Part shown: positions 1 through 12,882 of the stretch, piece after piece | Layout: each line of letters starts with the position of its first letter | Numbering within the stretch: the first letter of the stretch is position 1 | Made by a program: the position numbers and the translations under genes | The notes under the pieces: model-generated | What the model was told of the DNA's origin: nothing | The model's database searches: none | The model's input: only the letters and a program-made list of their open reading frames with translations | Origin: Actinostola sp. cb2023 | Taxonomy: Eukaryota; Cnidaria; Anthozoa; Actiniaria; Actinostolidae | NCBI GenBank assembly: GCA_033675265.1 | Contig: JAUJYZ010001594.1 | Span: 1 to 64,000 of the forward strand | Reading direction: 5' to 3' | Length of the DNA stretch: 64,000 bases

Positions 1-3000
1 TTATATTTATATAACACTGTACGTAGTCAAACAGCAACCAACACCTACCTTTGATTTATATGTACAACAGGTAACATGTGTACTGTCAACATGGAGCTCT
101 GCATGCTTTGTTAATACAGTATATAAACACTGTACTTAGTCAAACATGCAACAACACCTACCTGTTGATTTCTATGTACAAAGGTAAACACGTGTCTGTC
201 AACTGTCATGCTGTAATGGAGCTCTGCATGCTGAATACCAAGACAGATTTCTATTATAGGTAACACTGTCAACAGGAGCTTAGTCAAACATAGCAAACAA
301 CACCACACCTACTTGATTTCTATGTACAAAGGTTAACACGTTGTACTGTCAACATGGAGCTCTGCATGCTGTAATGTTAATAACACAGTTATATCTATTA
401 CAACACTGTGTGATTTCTGATTACAAAAGGTAACAAACTGCAACAAAACTCTGCACCTGTTGATTATCACTGTACTTAGTCAAGGTAACAAACACTGTGA
501 TTCTGTACAAAGGTAACCACAGTGTCAACATGGAGCTCTGCATGCTGTAATACAGTTATATAACACTGTACTTAGTCAAACATCAAACAAACACCCTACC
601 TTGATTTCTATGTACAAAAGGTAACATGTTACTGTAACATGGAAGCTCTGCATGCTGTAATCCAGTTAACGAAACCACTGTACTTAGTCAAAAACATGCT
701 AACAACAACCTACCTTTGGATTCTATGTACAAAGGTAAACACGTGTACTGTCAAAATGGGAGCTCCCCCCCACGCATGCTGTAATTCAGTTATATAAACA
801 ACTGTACTTAGTCAACCATCTACAAAACCCACCTTTGATTTCTATGTTACAAAGGTAACACATGTTAATGTCAACATGGAGCTCTGCATGCTGTAAATAC
901 CAGTTATATAACACTGTACTTAAGTCAAACATCTAACAAACACTAGCCTTGGATTTCTATGTACAAAGGTAACATGTTGTACTGTCAACATGGAGCTCTG
1001 CATGCTGTAATACAGTTATATAAACACTGTACTTATGTCAAACATCTAACAACACCTACCTTTGATTTCTATGTACAAACGGTAAACACGTGTACTGGTT
1101 CAACATGGAGCTCTGCATGCTGAATACAGTTATATAAACACTGTACTTAGTCAAACATGCAACAAACACATACCTTTGATTTTTATATGTACAAAGGTAA
1201 CACATGTACTGTCAACATGGAGCTCTGCAGCTGGGTTTTTTAATACAGTTATATAAAAACACTGTACTTAGTCAAAACATCTAAACAACACCCTACCTTT
1301 GATTTTTTTTTTTTCCATGTACAAAGTAACACGGTGTACTGTCCACATGAGCTCTGCATGCTGTATTACAGTTATATAACACTGTACTTAGTCAAACATC
1401 TAAACAACACCTACCTTTGAATTCTCATGTACAAAAGGTAACACGTTTGTGTACTGTCAACATGGAGCTCTGCATGCTGTAATACAGTTATATAACTCTG
1501 TAGTGTAGTCAAAACATGCAACAACACCTACCTTGGATTTCTATGTACCCAAAGGTAACAAATGTACTGTCACATGGAGCGCTGCATGCTGTTAATACAA
1601 GGTTATAAAACACTGTACTTAGTTCAAACATCTAACAACCACACACCTTTGTCTGCTATGTAAAAGGGTAACTGTTTACTGTCAACATGGAGCTCTGCAG
1701 GCTTGTAATAAAGTTATAACACGTACTTAGCTCAAAACATCTAACAAACACCTACCTTTGATTTATATGTACAAAGGCTAACAACGGGTTGTACTGTCAA
1801 CCTGAGAGCTCTGCATGCTGTAAATACAGTTATATAACACTGTACTTAGTTCAAAACATGCTATACAACACATACCTTTGATGTTCTATGTACAAAGGTA
1901 AACACGTGTACTTCAACATGGAAGACGCTCTGCATGCTGTTAATACAGTTAGTATAACAACTGTACTTAGTCCAAAACATTCTAACAAACACCCACCTTG
2001 ATTGTCTATGTACAAATTCAGGGTAACGCTGTGTTACGGTCAACCATGGAGTAGCTCGTGCATGCTGGTAATGCAACAGTTATTATAACACTGATACTCC
2101 GTAGTCAAATAATCTAACAAAACAGCCTACCTTTGATTGCTATGTACAAAGGTAAACAATGTGTACTGTCAACAATGGAGATAGTCTGTGTTATTTGGCT
2201 TGTAATACAGTTTATACTAACCCACGGTACGTAGTCAAACATCGTACCTAACACCTACCATTTGATTTCTATGTACCAAAAAAGGTAATACAAGGGGTAC
2301 TGTCAAACATGAGGAGCTGAATGCATGGCGTAATGGCAGTCTATTATAAGTGAGGTACATTAGTCAAACAGTATAACAAACACCTACCTTTGAATTCTAT
2401 GTACACAAAGGGGAACATGTGCTACGGTCAAACATGGAAAGCTCATGCAGGCTGTAATGCAGTGTGATATAACACTTGTACTTTAGTGCAAAAAGATGAA
2501 CAAACGACCTTTGATGGAGTCACAAACGGTAACAGGGTACTGTCAACATGGAGATTCTGCATGCTGGAATACAGTTATATAACACTGTAGTAGTCAAACA
2601 TGACTAAAAAACACCTAACCTTTGAGTCTATGTACAAACCCGGTAACAAAGTGTATGTCAACAGGGAGAGCTTGCAGGCGGTAATAACCCAGTATTTAGA
2701 AAACTGTTACTAGTCAAACAGTCTAACAACAACTACCTTTGATTTCGAGTGTAACAAAGGTAAACAAGGGGACTGTCAACAGTCGGAGCCTCTGTCATGC
2801 GTGTAATGCAGTTATATAACACTGTACAATTAGTAAAAACATATAACAACACCTACCGTTGATTTCTCATGTAACAAAGGTAAACACGGTTGTACTCGTC
2901 AAATGGAGCTCTTGCAGGGTGCATAAGGGCAGTTTATATAACACTGGTACGTAGGCAAAACATATAACACACCTACCTGTGATTTCTTATGTAAAAAGGT

Positions 3001-6000
3001 AAACACATGTAATGTCAAAAGGGGAGCTATGCATGCTGTAATACAGTTATATAACAAACTGTACTTAGTAAAACATGAAACAAAAAAACACACTTTGATT
3101 TCTAGCTACACAGGTAACATGTGTACTGTCGAACCAATGGAGTGGCAGGCGGTAAGGCAGTTATATTAACAATGTAATTGTAGTCAAACATCGAACAACA
3201 CCCGACCTTGATTGCTAATGTACAAAGGTAACACGGTTTTTTGTGTACTGTTCAACCAGGGAGAGATCGCATGCTGTAAGGCAGTTAGATAAACACTGGT
3301 ATCTTGAGTCAAACACGGCCAACAACAACACCTACATTTGAGTTTCTATGTACTAAAGGTAACCGTGTGTGTTGTACTGTCAACATGGAGCCTCTGCATG
3401 CTGTTAATGCCAGTTATATAACAACTGTCCTTAGTCAAACATGGCAAACACAACACCATAACTTTTGATTGTTATGGGACAAACAGTACAATGTGTTACT
3501 GTCAACCATGGAGCTCCTGAATGACGGATAATACAGTTATATAAACACTGTACGTAGTCAAACCCATGCAACAAAACAAACCTTTGATTTCTATGGTACA
3601 AAGATGTAACAAGGGGTACTGTCATGTCAACATGGATGCTCTGCATGACTGTAATGCAGTTATATAAAAACACTGGTTACTTAGTCAAAACATGCTAACA
3701 ACAACATACCTTTGAGATAGGCTAGGTACAAAGGTAACAACATTTGATGTACTGTCAACATGGCAGCTCTGAATTTGCTGTAAGACAGTTAGATAATAAA
3801 CGTAGAGTAGGTGCAAAAACAGGCACTACAAAAAAACAAACACTGTTTGAGTTCTATGTACAAAAATGGTTAACATGTGTCACCGGTGTCAACATGGAGT
3901 ATATGACATGAGGTTAATTGCAGTTATATATCAACTGTATTAGTCTCAAAACATCTAAACAAACACCTACCTTTGATCTTCCTCATGTTACAAAGGGATT
4001 ATCATTGTGTGTACTTGTCAACATGGAGCCTTCTGCAGCTGCTGTAATACAGTTATATAACACCTGTACTTAGTCAAAACATGCAAACAAACCTACCTTT
4101 GAGAGTTCATGTACAAAGGTAACATGTTGATAATGTCAACATGGAGCTACTGGCATGCTGTAACCTGCAGTTATATAACACTGAATTAGTCAAAACATGC
4201 AACAACACCTACCTTTGATTTACTATGTACCACAGGTAAAATGTGTACTCAACAGGGAGCTCTGGATGCTGTTAATGCAGTTATTATAAACACTGTACTT
4301 AGTTCAAAAAGTTGCAACCAACACCCACCTTTGATCTCTATGTACATAAAGGTAACATGTGTATGTCAACATGTGAGCCTCTGCATGCCGTTAAACAGTT
4401 ATATAACACTTGTACTTAGCAAAACAGCAACCAAAACACCACCTTTGATTTCTATGTAAAAACGGTAACACGTGTACTGTCAAATGGAGCTCTGCATGCT
4501 GCTAAATACAGTTAATAACACTGTACTTAGGCAAAACATGCAAACCCAAAAACATAACTTGTGATTTATAGTACAAATGGTAACATGTTTGTAATAGTAA
4601 ACATGGAGCTCTGCATGCTGTAATGCAGTTATTAAAACACTGTACTTAGTTAAAAAAACCTGAAACAAAAACGAAATTTGACGATGCTATGTAAAAAGGG
4701 AAAATTGTGTGAAGGTAAAAATGTGGGGAAGAGATGAATGAGTGTAATGAAGTTATATAAAAACGTAATTAGTAAAAAAGGGAAAAAAAAAACAAATTTG
4801 ATTTAGATGTAAAAAATGGTAACCAGGTGTACTGTAAAAATGGAGCTAGGCATGAGTTATACGAAGTTATATGAACAAGAGGGAATTAGTCAAAAATGAA
4901 ACAAAACACAAACTGGATTTTTATGTACAAAGGTAACATGTGTACTGAAAAATTGGGAGGATCGGAATGAATGGAAGGAAAGTTAGATAACAATGGACTG
5001 TAGGCAAAAAGTGTAAAAAAACCTAAATTTGATTAGAGGGAAAAAGGTAAAAAAAGTGGAATGTAAAAAATGGAGATCACGTGGAATGATGTAAATGAAG
5101 TTTATATTAAAAACTGGTAATTAGTAAAAAATGAAAAACAAAACTACCTTTGAAGCTAGGTAAAAAGGGTAAAAGGTGGGTAATGTACAAAATGGAGCTA
5201 GGAAGGAGGTAATAAAGTTTAGAGAAAAAATGTAAGTAGGGCAAAAAACAGAAACAAAAAAAGCTACCTGTGATTTATATGGTAAACAACGGTGAAAATG
5301 TGGGTATATGAAAAGGGAAGTATGAATGACTGTAAGGCAGTGTTAGTTATATAACACATGTACTAGTCAAAAAAATTTGAAACAAAACCTAACTTTGATG
5401 TTAGATTGTACAAAGGGAAAATGGTTGTTAATTCAAAATTGGAGAAGATGCATGCGGTGTATAAAGGAAGTTATATAAAACTGTAAGTAGTCACAAAAAG
5501 AAAAAAAACAGAAAGGGTTGATTGAGTATGTAACAAAGGTGAAAATGGTGTACTGTTAAACATGGAGATCTGAAGGAGGTAATGCAGTTATATAACAATG
5601 TAAATTAGAAAAAATGAGAACAACACATAAAGTTGATTTAAGATGGACAAAGCGGTAACACGTGTAATGTAAACATGGGAGATCTGCATGATGGTAATAA
5701 CAAGTTAGAAAAAAATGTACTTAGTAAAACATGCAAAAAAACCGAAACTTTGATTTCTATTGGAAAAACTGGTAAAATGTGTAATGGTATACATGGAGAT
5801 GACTGCATGATGTAATGCAGGGTTATAAACACTTGTACTAGTAAAAAATGCAACAAAAACTAAAGGTGATTGTCTATGTACACAAAGGTAAAATGTTGGT
5901 ACTGGGCAAAATATGGAGCGCACTGAAATGCGGTGGTTAATGCAGTAGATAAAACATGTAAATGAGTAAAAATACTAAAACAACTACAGTTTGATTTATA

Positions 6001-7365
6001 GTACAAAAGGGTATCACGTTAGGACTGTCAACATGGAGAGCAGAATGCATGGGTGTATGCGGGTATATAAAAACTTGTACGTAGTCAAAAATGCAAAAAC
6101 ACCTAACCTGTTGATTTTACAATGGTACAAAGGTAACACAGGGTTCTGTAATGTCAAACATGGGAGTTGCATGATGTAAGGCATGTTAGAAAAACATGGT
6201 AATTAGGCAAAACATAGAAAAAACAACATACAATAGTGATTTCTAGTGTAAAAATTGGTAACATGTTGTAATGTAACATGGAGCTTCGGCATGCTGTTAA
6301 TAAGTGATATAACACTGTCACGTAGTCAAACAGCAACAACAACTACCTGTGGATTGCCTTTATGTAAAAAGGTAACATGTGGCTAATGTAAAAATGGAGC
6401 CGGAATGATGTAATAAAAGTTATATAACACTGTACGTTAGTTCAAAAACTAAACAAACACCGAACTTTGATTTAACCATTGAGTACAAAGGTAAAAAGTG
6501 TAATGTAAACATATGGGAGCTATGAATGCTGTAATGGACAGTTATAAACATATTTATGAGTCAAAAATCGACAACAACAATACATGTGATTGTAAGTACA
6601 AAAGGTAAACATGGGGACTGTAAACTATGGACGATTTGCAATGCTGTATAATGCAGTTATACAACACATGTACTTAGTCAAACAGAAAAAACACATACAT
6701 TTGATGTTAATGTTGTTAAAAAATGGTAACATGTGTACTGTGCAACATGGAGATATGAAGGCTGTAATGCAGGTAGATTAACACATTATAGTCAAACATA
6801 GAACAACAAATACCTGTGATTTGATAGTTAACAAAGGTAAAAAGGTAATGTCAACATGGAGCGATGAATTGCTGTAATTTGCAGTGATATAACACTGTAC
6901 TTAGTCAAAACATTGCAACAAACAAACATAACTTGGGATTGCTATCCGTCCTCACAGAAGGGAACATGGACTGTCAACATGGAGGATGCATGATGCTAAT
7001 GAAGTTATCTAAAAATGTAATCTAGTAAAACAGCAAACAACAAACAAATTGATTTCATAGTACAAAGGTAAAAGGTTGTAATGTCAAACAATCGGAAGAT
7101 AGAATGCTTGTAATAAAGTATATAAAATGGAATTAGTCAAAACATGCAACAAAAACCTAAATTTGATTTCTATGGACAAAGGTAAACAAGGTTTGTAATG
7201 TAAACAGGGAGAAGCTATGCATGATGTTTAATACAGTTATAGAAAAAAGGACGTAGTAAAAAAGGCAAAAAAACCTACCTTTTGATTTCTAGTACAAAGG
7301 TAACAGGGTGTACTGTCAAACATGGAGCTATGAGCGGGTAATGAAGTCATAACACTGAACTATGC
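1..7365. repeat. Tandem satellite, unit about 109 bp, about 65-70 copies
   Basis: A head-to-tail repeat runs through the first 7.3 kb. The clean unit starts near ACCTTTGATTTCTATGTAC, passes through ATGGAGCTCTGCATGCTGTA and ends near CATCTAACAACACCT. Copies in the first 2 kb are close to each other. Copies after about 4650 carry dense single-base indels and many C-to-A and T-to-G changes, although the phase can still be followed to about 7340. All short open frames here are chance frames and I call no gene. The array stops abruptly at a GC-rich junction near 7370. Either an old decaying satellite or, more likely, a poorly polished long-read consensus would explain the noise. Confidence 0.93.
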
Positions 7366-9010
7366 CGAGCGCCCCTAGCTGGCACCCCCGTTGACCCCTC
7401 CCCCCGCCCCCCGACACTACTCGGCCTTGGCGCTCCTACACACCATCATTCGATGCTTGTTGAGAGAGATAATCAGACTATTTTCTATAGGAAACGAAGT
7501 TGTGATAAGCACACACAGCACGCGAAAAATGTTTCATATATTTGTAATTAGTCACTTAAGAAACAAATCGATTTTAAATTCAACTCTCGGTTTAGCTGTA
7601 CGCTTGTTGCTTTGAACGCGACAACGTTTGTTGAACTAGGTGTATACGCAACGTTAACGTCAGCAGATGTTTCATGTGGTACAGTGTGTTGGACTCTATG
7701 TACGTTAAGTACTTCATGGACAGAATACAACGTGCCATTGAATAACTTACATGTAAAATGCAGAAACTAACGCGAAAAATTTGAAACCCTTAGGTTTGCC
7801 ATTCGGAAATCATAAACATTCCAGGAAACAGTCACTCGAAGCCCGGAAGTACAGGAAAGTTAAATTTAAGTATTTAGAGCTATGGTGCACACACATTCAC
7901 GCACTTTGCAGGATACCACAATTCCCATTTACACTACAGTTCTTTTGTCGCACGGTACGTTTGTGTTAAAAAAAGGTACCACACGTCCCACCTTTTACAC
8001 GTAGCGTTTTTCCCAAAAACATTGTTATGCGGTGAAAATGGTGCTAAAGGAACTACATTATGACTAAATGCATACATCTACGTGTCTACTAAAGATCCCA
8101 GCGAAAAACTACTTATACCGAAAGCTATAAATGATCTCGATGGACAGGGTGTCGAAAAACACCATGCTAAGTTTGCTCTTGAAAAAACAAAATAGAGTTA
8201 AGGGCCTACAATGCATCTAAAGAAAAACGAACTCATCCAAACAGAACTAAACAAGATAAGTACTAGTCAGCACAATGCACTCACAGTCAGTGTCAAATGG
8301 CAGTGGACTGTGGAACAGCGAAGAGATCACAGCGGCAAGTTGTGAACCATGTGCCCTCCCCGCAAATAAAGTCAACAAACAGTCGAGCACAAAGAACTAT
8401 TCTTTTGTCAGACAAGTGATTCATGAAACATTTAAAATTATTAAATAAATATCTGTATTAAGTGAATCGAACACGATAGCCAAATCTGAATTTAGTTCAA
8501 CAATTCGAAGTTTCACCAAGGAGAAAAAGAAGGTAAGAGAAGGGAATCCATACGGGATTGAGGTGTTCTTAACTCACTCATGTGGCTGCGTTAAATTCTA
8601 TTGTGAGAATCACATTACATCTTAGAAACGGACAACGTGATTGGTCAGATCAGATAAGGCGAGGCCGCGCAGGCCGTTACGCACGGTTTTTGATATTGAA
8701 AGTCAAAAATTGAGCGCAAGTCAAGCGAAGAAATATTCATCAGAGCTTTCCCCTCGAACATGTTTATACACACTTTTTACTTCGAAAACTCAAAATAACG
8801 GATGTTACCAAATTATCCTTTTGGGATTTGACTGAAACTTATTATGAATTTGTGGACACTTGAGACGATTCTTAAATAGAGGAAAACGGCTTGCAGTTTT
8901 GCCATGTCCTTCGACAGAGAAACTCCGATCCAAGGAGTCATTTTGTTGTAGCCGCGGCGTCTTGTAGGACTGCAGTATGGTTGAATTAAAAAAATTTCCA
9001 TGTCCACAAT
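7366..9010. other. No recognisable gene
   Basis: A GC-rich patch at 7366-7440 borders the satellite, and AT-rich unique-looking sequence follows. Open frames are short and show no domain, signal peptide or consistent splice pattern that I can recognise. Nothing else is supported here. Confidence 0.5.
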
Positions 9011-9119
9011 ATGGCTGGTGCTTCAAGGTTTTGTGATGTTGGCTCTTGTAAAAGTTTCTTCGTGTTTTCCGAACCTGAGAATAAACGCTTGGACTTCGTA
9101 ATTGTTGAATACAAGTGCG
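9011..9119 (+). CDS. Weak candidate first exon, product unknown
   Basis: An ATG at 9011 opens a frame of 36 codons plus one base that ends at TGCG|GTAAGACC, a good splice donor. The encoded start (MAGASRFCDVGSCK) has two cysteines and matches no family I recognise. I found no matching acceptor exon downstream, and a foldback repeat begins at 9405. It could be a captured exon fragment, a transposon gene start or chance. Confidence 0.22.
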
Positions 9120-9404
9120 GTAAGACCACACATTAACTTTAGTGTTTGTTTTCGTGATTGCTTTGACTTTGATCGTTGTGTAGTTTATATTTGTAGCACC
9201 TTAATTTTGCTCAATTCGCCTGAGTATTCGTAAAATCCTTCAGTGAATCTTAGATAATTAAATTGTGGCCTTTTCTCAGAGAGTTGACGATATTGTTTCG
9301 CTCTTTTTTGTATTTGTATTCAGTGCAGACTTTGCATGTAAACATCATAGAAATCGTGCGACCACTGCTTTGTTATCTTGGAGCAGAAGCTGTGTAGTCC
9401 TTTG

Positions 9405-9725
9405 CTTTTCTTTTTACTGCGGTTCTCAGTATTATGCGAACTCAGACATTCAAACAGTCGGCTGGAACTTGGTTTTTCGCTACCCGTCAATCAAATTCAA
9501 AAACTCAAACGAATTCAAAACTAAATACATTCTTCGACCAAATGATCCATAATTTAGCTCAAAATCATATTTGGTTTCCATTTGGTGGGTCTTCTGACTT
9601 TATATTTTTAAGTTTACTGATTTTTTATGTCGATTGACGGCAGCGAAAAACCAAGTTCCAGCCCACTGCTTGAATGTCTGAGTTCGCATAATACTGAGAA
9701 TCGCAGTAATGACAAAAAATAAAAA
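9405..9725. repeat. Inverted repeat (foldback), arms about 90 bp
   Basis: The segment 9405-9495 reappears in reverse complement at 9628-9725 with a few mismatches, sharing the core ATGCGAACTCAGACATTCAA. The spacer is about 130 bp. This is typical of a MITE or foldback element. No clear target duplication was seen, so the ends are approximate. Confidence 0.7.
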
Positions 9726-11013
9726 GTTTTTGAAAGGAAAAACCAAGGTAAGGTTGAGTATTTTAAAATTCTACAAGTCAAGAGTGGTTGCGCGGGCATG
9801 GTAACTAAAGCTAAAAATAGCTTCGATCTAAAAATAGAATTAACGGGGCACATGATGGGGTACCAGGGATTCCTTCTCTTACCTCATTTTCTCTTGAGTT
9901 CACTTGTATTATATAGTTTTTTGAGTTCATTTGATTTGCTTTTGACTTTGAGAACTTGATTACCTTTTGACTTTGAGTTCAATTGATTTGATTTTGATGA
10001 GTTCGTGTAAAGGCCCTGTCGAAAACGCTCAACATCTTTAGAGTTGGCCCACACGAATCGGCGTATGCGTTTGTATGTGAGAGCGTATTTAAGAGGAACT
10101 GATGGATGGCTTGCCTTGGATACAACATAATTTCTCTTCTGCACAGGTCAACTGCTTCTTTCACTTCTAGTCGTCGAAGACCATGACTTAGCACTATCTC
10201 AGTATCTGCCCTGAGCGAAGAATACTTCGGATTTAGTTCGATATACGCTCGGAAACTATTTGATCCGTTTATTGAGCGAATCATACTTTCGGATTTAGTT
10301 CGATAGGCGTTCGGAAAATATTCGACCCGTTTGTGGCGCCATGAATATGCAACCTCAACTGACCTCAAGTACGTTTAAAGATGTACCATATACGTACCTC
10401 GAACAGTCGGAGATCTTTATCGATGCTCATCGACACAAATAATCTCTCTCGTCACGCAAAGCGAGATTAGATATCAAAACAAAATCTACTGGAAAATCAA
10501 ACCCTCGCTCTCTAGCTTCAGATCCCGAAACGTCGAGTTTTGGAATCGAGTTCGAGTTCGGGTTCGAGTTACGGTTCGAACGTCGAATAAAATAAACATC
10601 CATCATTATATATATATGAGAAATGTGTTTCGTATAAGGGAATGCCGAAACGTCGAGTTTGGAATCGAATTCGAGTTCGAGTTACGGTTCGAGTTATGGT
10701 CCGTATTCGTTCTTCGACATAACGTATATATCGTGAATTCGTTGAAATTTACTTTGATAAAATCTCTAACTCAATTCAAACTCGATCATTCATGACTCCC
10801 ATAATATAACATCCAGACTATGATCTGGCGAAGCCGGCTCGGGAATCACGACGCCTATATAACACATTGCGCATGTGCGAGACAATTCAATAGTACAAGA
10901 CCCCATGCTTTCGCTAGACGGCCGCTAAACACACACCAGCTTTGACAATATCATCTGATTTGATTTGATTTTGACTTTATTTTTAGTGACGATTGTCTAT
11001 GGAATTAGTGGTC
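9726..11013. other. No gene; short direct repeats
   Basis: Two small duplications are visible. A roughly 58-bp segment built on CTTTCGGATTTAGTTCGATA occurs at 10218-10275 and 10277-10335. A GTTCGAGTT-rich segment occurs at 10527-10580 and again at 10645-10705. The open frames on the minus strand here have no recognisable domains. Confidence 0.5.
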
Positions 11014-11787
11014 TAGACTCTTCCACAGTCCCCGCTCGGCCGTTGCACTCTCTCGCATAGGGACTGTAATGGTACAATGCCGAAAGGGATTCTGGGTCCA
11101 AGAATCTTGGACCCATGATGCCTTGCGAAACGAAAAACAGGGATCCCAACGACGATCAACACGTGTTGAGGTTTCCACAGGCAGCCCAAAACAGACATGC
11201 ATTTATTACGGTATGAGACATCAACACGAACCAACAACTGATAAAATAAGTAACTAAAATATAACAAATATATACATAAATAAAGTCACCTTTATTTACA
11301 CTTATTTTGTGGTCTTTTTACGAGTCATTTAGTGGAATTTTTTAGCCATCTGACCCGTCCCCGTAAGAAAAATGACAAGGCAGGAAATTAAAATAAGCTC
11401 CATGGCGAGTGTAGGATACTGAGCCTATGGCGAGTGTCGCTCACTCAAATGCTTTTATCTCCGTAGAAAATTCATCCGAAGACCTATCATCCCAAAGACG
11501 GCTAGATCGATAAATTTGCTCTCCATCCATACCTAATTTGTCTCGATGCAAGCGAGAAATTCGCGATAATCCAACATAATTCTACCCAAATCGCCGTCGA
11601 GTCGCCGTGTATAAATCCGTACGTGTTGTCTTGGCGGTACCGAAACCAACGGTCGTCCTAATCAACCAATAAGAACCTTGATAAGTAGATCAGATCTACC
11701 AGCCAATCAGAATAACGCTACCATTGTACCATTACAGTCCCTATGCGAGAGAGTGCAACGGCCGAGCGGGGACTGTGGAAGAGTCTA
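11014..11787. mobile_element. Non-autonomous DNA transposon, 66-bp TIRs, 9-bp TSD (MULE-like)
   Basis: Perfect terminal inverted repeats of about 66 bp start with TAGACTCTTCCACAG. The element is flanked on both sides by TTAGTGGTC (11005-11013 and 11788-11796), a 9-bp target duplication. Long TIRs with 9-bp duplications are typical of Mutator-like elements. The 640-bp interior has no transposase, so this copy would need a helper in trans. The perfect TIR match suggests recent activity. A relative of the terminal sequence recurs at 48702. Confidence 0.88.
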
Positions 11788-11796
11788 TTAGTGGTC

Positions 11797-12602
11797 ATGC
11801 GTAGTGTTTTGGATTTGACAAAGTCCCACATCGATTGCGAGAAAGATAAATGTTTGTATATAAATGGTTCCAATACACTTATATCTAATGGATACTAGGC
11901 CTCGGTGAGCCTCGGTATATTTGGTCTCGATAGCATGTGACCGGATATTGCACAAAACTGACGCCCAAAAAAAAACACGATTCAGACTATGATCTTGTGT
12001 GTGTACCGATATGATCAAATACTTCGCATTCCGTGGCCTAACAAAAACATAAAAAAAATAAAAAATAAAAAGAAAGTCCATTTTATAACTCGGGCTTCCT
12101 TCGGAAGGGCCCGAGTAATGATCACGAAATCTTCAACATTTCTTTTTCTTCTTTTATCGAGAGATTCTTTGCCACAAACATGGAAGCAGTCATTAACAGC
12201 CTTTTTAGAGGTTTTCTGAACTTCTTCCATACAACCGGACGACAACAAGCGTAGAATAGAATAGAATTTAGCGAGATCCATCAGTTTGTATTCATGTATA
12301 AACAATGGCTCAGTGATAACTTCAAAGTGATAATTGATTTGGTTGGCAGTTTTTGTTAACAGATCGTTAAATCATTTAATCCCATTAACCTTCTCTGGAA
12401 CTCGTTCTGTAAGAGTATGTCCCCAGGGGCTGTTTTTCCCTCTTTCCCTTTCCTTTCCCCCTCCCCCCTACAGCCCCTGGGTTTCCGAGGATGATTCGAA
12501 TCCGCCGGTTAAAAACACAACTAGTCCTCGAGGAAGTTGACAAACACAGCCAAATACATGGACACGTTAGAAAATGCGATAAATTTGGTTTACTCGAGGT
12601 CC
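11797..12602. other. No gene; small hairpin
   Basis: AT-rich sequence holding a short stem-loop at about 12087-12115 (ACTCGGGC paired with GCCCGAGT). Pyrimidine-rich low-complexity sequence lies around 12430-12470. The sequence up to 12602 is the left flank of the large transposon, and GTTGTG at 12603-12608 is its target duplication. Confidence 0.5.
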
Positions 12603-12608
12603 GTTGTG

Positions 12609-12856
12609 TACGGTGGCCCACAAGTATCACGGCAATAAACAAAAGCTCACGGCATTAAACAAAAGCCCACGGCATTAAACAAAAGCCCACGGCAATAAAC
12701 AAAAGCCCACGGCATTAAACAAAAGCCCACGGCATTAAACAAAAGCCCACGGCAATAAACAAAAGCCCACGGCATTAAACAAAAGCCCACGGCATTAAAC
12801 AAAAGCTCACGGCATTAAACAAAAGCCCACGGCGGAAGTGAACAATACGAGTTGAA
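12609..12856 (+). repeat. Left TIR with about ten 20-bp iterations
   Basis: The left inverted repeat begins at 12609 with a unique 30-bp tip. About ten copies of a 20-bp unit alternating GGCATTAAAC and GGCAATAAAC follow, and it ends in a unique segment (GCGGAAGTGAACAATACGAG) that also occurs inverted at the right end. Iterated subterminal motifs are typical transposase binding arrays; that function is inferred. It lies 27 bp before the first candidate transposase start. Confidence 0.88.
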
Positions 12857-12882
12857 ATAAACCACATGACCAAAAGACCACA

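Noticed and set aside
78..7615. Short open frames in and beside the satellite
   Set aside because: They follow the repeat phase or chance, and indel noise makes any coding claim unsafe.
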